Of a DNA stretch of 64,000 nt, positions 55,080-64,000 are shown piece by piece. Each line of letters starts with the position of its first letter. The first letter of the stretch is position 1. The DNA comes from Spinacia oleracea. Its lineage: Eukaryota; Streptophyta; Magnoliopsida; Caryophyllales; Amaranthaceae. The position numbers and the translations under genes are program-made. Location of the stretch: the NCBI RefSeq assembly GCF_020520425.1, contig NC_079491.1, positions 23,613,449 to 23,677,448 of the forward strand, given 5' to 3'. The notes under the pieces are model-generated. The model was not told the DNA's origin and made no database searches. It saw only the letters and a program-made list of their open reading frames with translations.

Positions 55080-55912
55080 ACTATCGCAATTCTCAAGTGC
55101 TGCGTAGTGTCTTAGTCGTTAAACTTTATTACATCCAAATTCATTACTCGTATTTTATGGTTAAAAAAAATACTCAAACTATACGGATTTATTAGTTTAT
55201 GGTTAAAAAAACAATAAAAATCTTACGTGGATAATTTATGGAAAAATATTGATTATTGACAAAGTCCCATTAACTTTATCACATCGCTCACTAATGTTTC
55301 ATGGTTTACTTTTTATTTTGGACAAATTACTTTAAATTATCCTACCTTCTAATGATTTCTCGTCAATGATTCCCTTTTAATTAATAAGACATAAACAATT
55401 AATAAGACAACGTCAGAGGTGATGTCGAAAATTGAGAGTTATTACCTTTATTGCATAAACAAAAATGCAAGCTTGAAAAAAGAATTAAGTTTGTAAAACT
55501 TGTTTCTAGGAAGTACTTTGTTTTCAATAATGTTTATTCAACTCTTTTTTGAAATTTATGGAGTAATTAACGATATTTACATCCCATTTACTTTTATTGA
55601 AACCATATGACCAGGAACTGACTATAAATATTTAAAAGCATGAGGTGTATTTGTTAAAGAGTCTTTTTTTCATAACAGTTAATTCTGTAAATATATTGAA
55701 CTTTTATGACTATTTTTTTTAATAATATTTTATGATTACTTTTTATACTGATTATGGACACCAAAAAATGAAATAATGGTAAAAAAATATAAACAATGAT
55801 AAATAAGAAACAATAATACAAAAAAATGAAACAATGACGCAAAAAATGAAAAAAAAGATTCTGTGTTAGTTTTTCTTCATTGTATATAATTATTTGTATA
55901 CACTAATATAAA
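55080..55912. other. AT-rich spacer upstream of SPPL
   Basis: Low-complexity AT-rich DNA with AAATGAAACAATGA-type words at 55765-55855. It probably contains SPPL upstream regulatory sequence, but no distinct element is visible. Confidence 0.5.
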
Positions 55913-55989
55913 CCTGGTCCATGCTAACTTAGCGTGGACCAGGGCAATGGAGTAATTTGTATGGGTAACATATGTAACTGTCACGTGAC

Positions 55990-58790
55990 AGTTATTTTGT
56001 AATTTTAAATATTAACTATATGCGTATTACAGTAACTATGTGTTTTAAAGAGTTACTATGTGTTTTGAAGAGTTTTAATGCGATTTTTGTCTAACCCACT
56101 TTATATACGTTTTAAACTTTTTTATTTTTCAAAATTTCAGATCTACATTCTGTTCATTCTCTTTCATTTTCTCTCTCTTCATTTTCTCTCTATGCTTTTC
56201 AAATTTAGCCCAAATTTCTAGGTTTTGTTCGATTTTCTTCGTAATTATCTTACAATTCTTATGATTGGATCTATTAGATGAGGAAAAATTGGAGGCCGGA
56301 AGTAGTAGATCAAGAAGGAGGTTCGTCGTTGCCGAAATCGAATCGAAGAATTTGCGCTCGCCTACAAATCTTCGCAAGAATTTTTAGAGATCACATCTCG
56401 GTTTGTTGTTTTTTAAAGAATTTTAAGTCTATTTTTATTTAAAATTGAAAATATTTGTTGTTTTGAAGAAATTAATGTTTGTGTTTTACCGAAGTATCGT
56501 TTTCACTTCGCGAATTCGATCAGTGACTTCACAATTTTAAATAGTAACTATATGAGTAATACAGTAACTATATGATTTAAAGATGTACTATGTAATTTTA
56601 ATGGTTACTATATGTGTACAATAGTAACTATATTATTTTAATGGTTACTATATGTGTACAACAGTTACTATATGTGTACAATAGTTATTATTTTGTTGAG
56701 TGATTCGAAATGTTTGTTGTTTTGTTGAAATTAGGGTTAGTGTTTCACATAGTTAGTATATAAATGATATAGTCACCTTTAATTTATGTTGCGAAATATT
56801 ATTTTTAATAGTCACTGGAATGTTCGTTGTGTTTATGTTAGTAGTAGTTTTTAGAGTAACTATATTTTTTTTAAAAGTTACTATAACTTTAAAACAGTAA
56901 CTATGTGTTTAAAATAGTCACTATATTTTTAGAAAGTTATTATAAGTTTAAAACAATAACTATGTGTTTAAGATAGTTATTATGTTATGAACAGTTTATA
57001 GTGACTTTTTGATAAATAATAGTTACTATACGATTACATTATGTACTATGTTATTTAGAGTATGTATTTGTCCGCTTCTTAGATAGTGACTATATGATTA
57101 TAATGGTTACTATATGTGTTCAATAGTTACTATATTTTAATAATAGTCACTATATATTTTATATAGTTACTATATGGTTTATATAGTTACTATATATTTG
57201 ATATTTGTATAAGAAAATAATACGAAGTATCAATCACATGTTATTTCAGGTCTTAAAGTTGCACTATCTAGTGATGAATCTCCAAAAATACTTTACAATA
57301 TCATTTGTATAAGAAGAAATAATGCCTTAAATTTAGAAAAAAGAGACAAGGGCTGTGAACTTTAAGAATTGATGCAGCAAAGCACAAGAGGTAGAAATAG
57401 TGTTTGTTGTTTGGGTGAAATTAGGGTTAGTGTTTCATATAGTTAGTATATAAATGATATAGTTACCTTTAATTTATGTTGGGAAATAATGTTTTTAATA
57501 GTCATTGGAATATTCGTTGTGTTTATGTTAGTAGTAGTTTTTAGAGTAACTATATTTTTAAAAAAGTTACTATAACTTTAAAACAGTAACTATGTGTTTA
57601 AAATAGTTACTATATTTTTTAGAAAGTTATTATAAATTTAAAACAATAACTATATGTTTAAGATAGTTACTATGTTAAGAACAGTTTATAGTGACTTTTT
57701 GATAAATAATAGTTACTATACGATTACATTATGTACTCCGTACTATGTTATTTCGAGTATATTTTTGTCTGCTTCTTAGATAGTGACTATATGATTATAA
57801 TGGTTACTATATTTTTACAATAGTTACTATATGTTAAGCTAGTTGTTGTGTGATTATAATGGTTACTATATGTGTACAATAGTTATTATATTATTATATT
57901 AGTTACTTTGTCTTATATAGTTACTATATGTTTGGAATAGGTACTATGTTTATTTTATCATGATTTGTTACCATATGTTTATTTTCTTCAATAGTTACTA
58001 TATTATTTATATAGTTACTATATTATTTATATAGTTACTATATGTTTGAAATAGATATTCTGTTTATTTTATCATGACTTGTTACCATATGTTTATTTTC
58101 TTTAATAGTTATTGTACGTTTTATATAGTTACTATATTTTTGAAATAGGTACTATGTTAGTTTATTATGTTATGTGCATGTTTTTATGTTATTCTATATT
58201 TTTAATGATATAGTTACTGTATTATGGATAGAGTTACTATATTATTATCACATCAACTATGTCTGCAACTCTGTGACTAAATGACCATCAATAATATTTA
58301 TAGGTATTATATCTTGTATTATAGTAACTATATGTTTGGTATAGTTATTTATGTATATTATAATGTTCTTTTTATGTTCTTTGTTGTCTTCTATGTTATT
58401 AGTAATAAGAGTTACTATGTTATGATCACAACAACTATATGATCATAACAATAACTATATCTACAAACTTGCTCGTATATGACTATCATTAATATTAAGA
58501 GTTACTATATCATGTATAATAGTAATTATATATTTTTAATAGTTATTATCTTATCATTATGTTCTTTTTATGATCTTTCTTTGTACTCCATGTTATTATT
58601 AATAAAAGTGTCTATATTATTTTGACAGTAACTATATGACTATAACAATAACAATAACTATATATGCAATTCTGCAAGTATTTTACCATCGTTAATAGTA
58701 AGAGTTATTATATGATGCATAATAGAAACTACACGTTTTACATAGTTACTATGTTATTTTTTCATATTTAAATGTTAAATTATTAACTTA
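55990..58790. repeat. Dispersed-tandem array of AGTTACTATATG words
   Basis: More than one hundred imperfect AGTTACTATA, AGTAACTATA, GGTTACTATA or AGTTATTATA words with variable TGTTT/AAAAT linkers, period roughly 18-24 bases and not strict. A higher-order duplication of about 400 bases lies within: 56711-57112 recurs at 57401-57812. The array resumes after the solo LTR at about 61885-62415. Coding frames are absent. Confidence 0.85.
56110..56400 (+). other. Leader-like and short exon-like segment inside the repeat element
   Basis: A CTCTCTTCATTTTCTCTC pyrimidine-rich leader is followed by an ATG at 56277 and about 120 bases of higher GC with codon-like texture (start MRKNWRPEVVDQEGG), ending near a possible donor. 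No domain is recognised. It could be the first exon of a lost transposon gene or a captured fragment. Confidence 0.3.
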
Positions 58791-58810
58791 GTTTAAATAT
58801 TATTGATTCA

Positions 58811-58992
58811 GAAATACAAAGATGATGCACCCAGAATTGAAATCGTGCAAAGAATAAATTCTACAAGGAAAACAAAAGCAGGAGGAGAAAAAGAAAATCC
58901 TGACAACAATGGAAACCAAGAAAGTGGTAGAGGAAGGACATGATGTGTTGGTGGAAAAAAGAGACGTGGTCCACGTGGACGTGTCGATTAGT
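58811..58992 (+). other. Exon-like Lys/Arg/Gly-rich segment inside the repeat element
   Basis: After a possible acceptor (GATTCAG), a frame reads KYKDDAPRIEIVQRINSTRK, then KAGGEKENPDNNGNQESGRG, and stops at about 58941. Another frame continues with KKRRGPRGRVD before TAG at 58990. Basic, Gly-rich tails of this kind occur at the C-terminus of nuclear and transposon proteins, but no family can be named. Confidence 0.3.
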
Positions 58993-59009
58993 ATTTTTTA
59001 GTTCAAAAA

Positions 59010-61845
59010 TGTAATCCCCCGTAATTTTATACATTTTATTAATATATTTTAACGTATAAGTAATTATATTAAAATAGAATTTACGAATTTTGAAATAAAT
59101 ATTTAAGTAACGAATATTTATTTTTTATACGTTTTAAATATTTCAACGATTTATGAAATTAAAATAATTTTAGAACTTTTGTTGAAAAGAAATCGAATTA
59201 CGAAAACCGTTTGAAGTTGGAAAACAATCCTAATTGGTTTTGGATTCAAATACTTAAACTCAATCCTAGTTCTAGCCCAAATTGATAAAGCCCAAATAAC
59301 AAAAACTCAAATTCTTTACTCCCTCCTCTTTCTATTTCACGTGAAACCAAAAACACCAAAACCCTCAAACCTTGCTTCCTCCTTCACGTGAACCTGCAGC
59401 CCTCACCTCCTTCAGCGTCGCACAGCCGCCGCACCAGCCACCGCCTGGCCGCCGTCGTTGCTAGGCCACCACCTCCTCCGTCGATCGGTAACTCCTTCTT
59501 TTCTTCTCTTGCTTCGTCCTCCCTCTCGTTCGTTTTTTCAATATCTTTATTTTGTTGGTTTTGTTTGCTCGGCAGCCACCACCACACGCCGCTAGCCTTG
59601 CCGCCGCCTGTCACTCCCAACCTCCGGCGGTCTCCCTCCTTTCTCCTCCACGCACGCAACAAGCTTCCCCTTTCTTCTTTTCTTGCTTCACCATCAGCAC
59701 AACCACCACCGTCGCTGCCACCTGACAGTCGTGCCGCACCGCACTCCTGCGCTTGTGCTGCACCGCCGTGGCCGCCGTCGCTCCCTGCCCAGCCGGCGCC
59801 CTTGCTCTTCACTCTCTTCTTGATTTGGTTATTTCTTAAACCCTAAGTAACTAATTATTTTAAATTAAAGTTTGTTAATTTAGATTATATTCTTAAATTA
59901 AATTTATAATTTTTAGGGTAAATGTGATTTTCAGATTTGATGTTGAGATTAAAAACGAATTAATTTTCAGTTTTGATTAATTAAAATTAAGATTAGGGCT
60001 TAATCATAATTTATTAACTTAAATTATGTTTTCTTGAATTAAAGTTATGGGTTTTGTGATTTAAATTATAAATTTGAGATTATATGAATTTTATAATAAA
60101 GTTATTAATTTTCAGATTATCTAATTACATCGAAATATTGGTTTTTGATTGTTTAAAGTATGAAATTCAAGGTTTTTATAATTATTAATCATGATAGGTT
60201 GAGTATGGATTATTGAATTGATTGTTTTGAGATACTAGGAACGTAGGTTGACCTTGGGGAAGCTTTTAAATGAATTTATATTGCTGAAAATTTAAAGTAC
60301 GATGTTTGCAAAAGTTTTCAACGAATTTCAATCACTAGTTCAATAATTATGATGCTAGGAAAGCAAATGTTTAAGTTTTGATATTGGGGAAAGCTCTAAA
60401 TATGTTTAGGATACGTTTAGAATGCTTTAATTATGGTTGCCAATGACTAGAAGTTGATTGGGATTACTTGTTGGTTGTTTTAGGCGGAGAATTCTCTTTA
60501 GGCGACTTTTGAAAGTGTTAAAGTGGCCTATCAGTTTGTTTACACAAGGTACGTACATACCTGTGTGCTTGGAATGTGTGCTAATTGTTGAAACCATGTT
60601 GAATTGTTGGTGAACTTGGTTATGTTAATGTTATTGATGAACTTAGTCAGGTTGAAATTGCATGTTTGATACTGTTGGATGGACATATTAAACCTTTATT
60701 GCATTTTGAGGATTATAACATGTTAGTATGGAAGATTGATGCAAACATGTTTGATTGGGAACACTAGATTATTTAGTATATAATTCAGATCAGTTAATTG
60801 TTGTTCCCTTTTAGCTTTTCACTACTTTATGAGGGCGGAGGACCTTATTTAGTAAGTTGAAACCTTATACCCATATTCAGGGGTTGATCAGTATTAAAGA
60901 AAAGATTGGAGTTAATTGGAATGAGTCTTGTTTGATGCCTTGTGATCACTTACTCAATTCCAAGATAAAAACAGTTATAAATAAATGTGAGTTGCATGCC
61001 TTATGTGATTGTTGAGTCATAACAGGGTGTCAATTTGTAAATCATGTAAAGTGAAACTGAGTAGCAATAGCTTTAGACTGTGCACGTCTAAAGTGACGGA
61101 CAAACAGGAGTTGGGGTTCATGGTGGTAGCCCATGGCCTTTCATTTGGACCGGATTGATCACCGCGTCCTATTTTCAGTCAAACGTTCCTCGATATCGCA
61201 GGTCACTGAGGTTACGGAGTCGCGCCCGTACCTCGTCTAGCTAGAAAACTCGGTCCATTGCCTATTTCAATTAAAATAATATTATTGTTATAAAGGTCTA
61301 GTCCAGTCTAGCCTAGTCTAGTTAAGTGTGGTCGTCAGATTATCATGCTTTATCTGCCCTTAATTATGTTTAATAGTATCATGTTAGGATTATTATTGCT
61401 TTAGTATGTAGTACTCAGCTTTGCTGATTACGTGTTTTGTTTGTGTGTGTTGATCATGGCTATGCCTATTGATCCTGTGATGACCCATCTTTGGTGAGCA
61501 GTCTCTAAGGATCAATAAGCGTTGCCCATCTACAGGTTTGAAGATGATGCATCATTGGGATCGGGATTAGAGAGCTTATAGTTCTATTTGTTTAATTAAG
61601 TGATTTAATTTGTTAACTTGGATTTGAAATTTGTCGTACTATTTATATTTCCTTATTTTCGTTTATTGGTTTTGGGATTAAACCTGTAATCAATTGCCTA
61701 TAAACCTCAAATTAGTTTTATGTTTTCCGCTGCAAAATTCTGAATAAGCCGTTACGTTTTCACACGGGCGATAATGCCTTGATAATTCTCTATATTTTAT
61801 ATTAAAAGGTTATTTTAGAAAAGAGAGAATTGTCGGGGTGTTACA
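59010..61845 (-). mobile_element. Gypsy-type solo LTR (2836 bp), TSD AAAAA
   Basis: Read on the minus strand it begins TGTAACACCCCGACAATTC at 61845 and ends ACGGGGGATTACA at 59010. AAAAA flanks both sides (59005-59009 and 61846-61850). No primer site, polypurine tract or internal region is present. Near its 3' end (plus 59390-59840) is a C-rich patch with long open frames on both strands (Pro/Ser-rich or Gly/Arg-rich); these mirror composition, and the equivalent patch in related LTRs is not conserved in frame. Similar in layout to the LTRs at 19369 and 28391 but a separate family or subfamily. Confidence 0.9.
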
Positions 61846-62080
61846 AAAAAACACTTGAGTTTAACATGGTTTATTTAATAGATGCAAAGAATTAGAATGT
61901 CGTAGCTAAAACAACTAACCAAGTAGTTAATGTTTTCTTTATTATTGTTCAAGAGTTATAATTACTGTTACTTTTGATATAATTACTCTTTTATATTTCA
62001 GTAATTATGTGATATATAATAGAAAAAATTACTATATGACCTCTAAACCATCTATATCATATTGTTTATTTTTATAATAT

Positions 62081-62415
62081 AGTAATTGTTTTACAGTTAA
62101 AGTTATTTTTCTATATAATATAGTTAATCTTTGGATAGAATAATTGTTCTCATCGAAATTACTATATTATTATTATTTATTTCATAGTTACTATTCTGAA
62201 AATATAGTTACTTTACAGAACCTATAGTTTCTATAATTTACTCTTTTGTCTGCAAGAATGAATATGTAGTAGTAATTGTTTTACAGTTAAAATTATTTTT
62301 CTATATGATATAGTTACTCTTTGGATAGAATAGTTATTCTTATCATTATTATGTTCATAGTTATTATTCTGGAGATATAGTTACTTTACAGAACCTACAG
62401 TTTCTATAATTTACT
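62081..62415. repeat. 190-bp tandem duplication at the right end of the AT-rich element
   Basis: AGTAATTGTTTTACAGTTAA occurs at 62081 and 62271, followed in both by TATTTTTCTATAT, CTTTGGATAGAAT, TAGTTACTTTACAGAACCTA and TTTCTATAATTTACTC. Divergence is about ten percent by eye. Confidence 0.85.
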
Positions 62416-62470
62416 CACTGTTAAAATTACCTAATTACCCTGGTCCATGGTAATCTTATGGTGGACCGGG

Positions 62471-63660
62471 TCCATGCAAGTGGAATTGTTAATTATTTAG
62501 TTCATACGGAGTAGCTTTCTTATGACGCTTACACTTTCTCTCTCTCTACTGTGGTATCATGCTATCTAGAATTGTAGCATTTGGCTCCGAAAGCATCAAC
62601 CAATCTGCTCCGTGATCTCGTATTGATCTAATCTGGATTCCATAACTTATAATCTCCAAGATCAATATATAAATGATTCCTATCAAATCAAATCTCCATT
62701 ATTTTACAACTCAATTGAAGCTCTCTTCCTGGATTTGAGAATCGGAATTTCACAATCCGTACCAGGATTCCAGAAGTTGTAGTAAAGAGATTAAAATGTA
62801 CGATTAGATGAATAATCGAATTGATAGCAGTAACAGATGGCAAATGCCTAACATCAATGTGGATAGCTAAACCGATTATGGAACTACAGATTCAATTGGA
62901 AGTTTAAGTTTAAGTTAAAGTTGTGAAATGCTTAAACAACAGCCCTCGAGTCGAGTACAGCGACAACAATACAATGGCAATTAACTTTCCACAACAAAGG
63001 CATGAATCAATATTTACAGAGACACATTAGAGGGATGTAACGCCGCAAAATTTAACTCTTAAGCGTATATGGGTATGATACAAAAAAATAATCAACAAGT
63101 CTTACATAGACCAGCAAGTCACCTTAACCTGCTGCATCGTAGCCAAAATTGAAACCCATCCCTCACAAGAAAGATGAAAAAAAGGCCCAACCAACCAATA
63201 TAGTTGAGAATGCATAAAAAGGACCAATACTAGACACAAAATTGTGAATACAACCTTGGACACCCTAGGTGATGCCTAAATAAATACATAAAGAATGCGT
63301 ATTATACACCCTGCACGCATATCTCCACTTCTATCCATAAAAGTAGATCATATGTTTCCTAAACCCTACAAACCCCGAAAGGGATGTTGCAAACCAAGAG
63401 AAGTAGACATTTGTAGCTCATGCAAGACAACACCAGGCATCTTTCGACCAGGAAGTTATCCTAGGGGTAATGTGTGAGACCGAGACCCTTCCAACTTTCT
63501 CAATCTCTTTCCAGACAAATACCCCTTCAACTTCTTTACTGCCACAATCTTGGATACTGGTTGCATCACAAATGGACAATCGGAAATTCTTAAAGAAAAC
63601 CAAGTGGTGTGGTGTAAGTGTAAGTGTGTAACACTTGTTTGCTTACCCACAATAATGAAA
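62471..63660 (-). other. 3' flank of the importin gene, probable 3' UTR in part
   Basis: No coding frame with a domain. The 63000-63660 part, next to the importin stop, is likely 3' UTR or downstream intergenic DNA of that minus-strand gene. Open frames at 63295-63603 on both strands are short and featureless. A (TC)n run lies at about 62536-62547. Confidence 0.45.
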
Positions 63661-64000
63661 TCATGAGGAAGCAGCTGCTGCCTTTTCCATTTTCTCCTTC
63701 TCAATCTCCACCCGTCTTTGGTCAGCATGCTGGGCAACTCCGTTGGCCAGTGCTTGATATTGGAATTCAAGAGTTTGACTTAAATTTTGGAACCTTAATG
63801 GATCGGAAGCTTGCATGACTTCAACAATCAATTAATTCAAAAGTCAGTGACAAAGATAACTATATAAACTAAGCATGAAAGAATAATTGATTAAAATGTG
63901 TCCACTGACCTTTGACTGTATCAACAAACAATATGAAAGGATCAACCTCATCAATTGGAGATTGCAATTCTTCATCATCACTGTAATCATCATCAGATTC
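63661..64000 (-). CDS. Importin-beta family protein (SAD2/IPO7-IPO8-like), C-terminal exons
   Basis: Two exons on the minus strand: from beyond 64000 to 63910 ([20 protein letters not shown], then [10 protein letters not shown]) and 63818-63661 ([20 protein letters not shown], then [10 protein letters not shown], ending [13 protein letters not shown] and TGA). The intron at 63909-63819 is GT-AG and phase 1. Acidic [15 protein letters not shown] followed by [10 protein letters not shown] is the conserved C-terminus of plant SAD2-like importins, which carry proteins and microRNA factors (in Arabidopsis, ABA and UV-B signalling and AGO1 loading) into the nucleus. Only about the last 83 of some 1040 residues are in the window. 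The end is intact. Confidence 0.88.

Larger units (their letters stand above)
55913..62470. mobile_element. AT-rich repeat-filled element with inverted GGTCCA ends, split by a solo LTR
   Basis: The left end CCTGGTCCATGC...GCGTGGACCAGGG (55913-55944) and the right end CCCTGGTCCATGG...GGTGGACCGGG (62438-62470) are inverted relatives, each also a hairpin by itself. Between them, excluding the LTR at 59010-61845, lie about 3.7 kb of AT-rich DNA packed with AGTTACTATATG-like words, present both before and after the LTR. A short exon-like piece sits at 58811-58990. No transposase domain or clear target duplication was found. Superfamily unknown; Mutator-like or Helitron-type non-autonomous are possibilities. 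Confidence 0.55.

Noticed and set aside
59384-59846. Two long opposite-strand open frames (Gly/Arg-rich and Pro/Ser-rich)
   Set aside because: They lie wholly inside a solo LTR in a C-rich patch; no domain, and mirrored frames indicate composition bias.

Overview
This is nuclear DNA from a flowering plant, most likely a dicot. The evidence is AT-rich sequence with GT-AG introns, one intact single-exon gene, one 14-exon gene that can be rebuilt in full, the 3' end of a third gene, and dense nested plant transposable elements. An Amaranthaceae (spinach/beet/quinoa type) source would fit the repeat style, but that is a guess. No prokaryotic operon, CRISPR array or viral genome is present.

Left third (1-31,480): almost entirely transposons. 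A roughly 10-kb Copia-type LTR retrotransposon on the minus strand (element A: 5' LTR 15636-17022, 3' LTR running off the left edge) was hit inside its reverse-transcriptase region by a second member of the same family in the opposite direction (element B: 3' LTR 9279-10655). A deletion then removed the left end of B, so the window now holds large inverted repeats. A 2-kb solo LTR (5805-7857, TSD ATGCT) sits inside B. Element A itself lies inside an older Ale-like Copia gag-protease pseudogene (17023-18360). Next come a 3-kb Gypsy-type LTR (19369-22368), a broken AP2/ERF domain fragment, a possible Helitron end, a frameshifted 'putative gypsy type transposon' ORF, rearranged LTR pieces, CCCGA-rich minisatellites, and a TIR element carrying a solo LTR (TSD GTACA) and a cruciform-like MITE.

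Middle (31,784-54,543): two housekeeping-type genes converge. STIPL1/NTR1 (plus strand, 871 aa, G-patch spliceosome-disassembly factor) is intact. SPPL (minus strand, PA-domain signal-peptide-peptidase-like aspartic protease) reconstructs to 14 exons and 521 aa with all phases consistent. The 4.9 kb between them holds a Stowaway MITE, a tRNA-derived SINE and a duplicated noncoding segment. The SPPL introns carry several MITEs; one 325-bp MITE has a twin just upstream of the gene, and both have 9-bp target duplications.

Right (55,000-64,000): a 3.7-kb AT-rich element bounded by inverted GGTCCA...TGGACC ends and packed with the motif AGTTACTATATG is split by a 2.8-kb solo LTR (TSD AAAAA). The window ends in the last two exons of an importin-beta family (SAD2/IPO8-like) gene on the minus strand. 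The three genes have unrelated jobs (splicing, intramembrane proteolysis, nuclear import). I see no new biochemical system; the most unusual content is transposon architecture.
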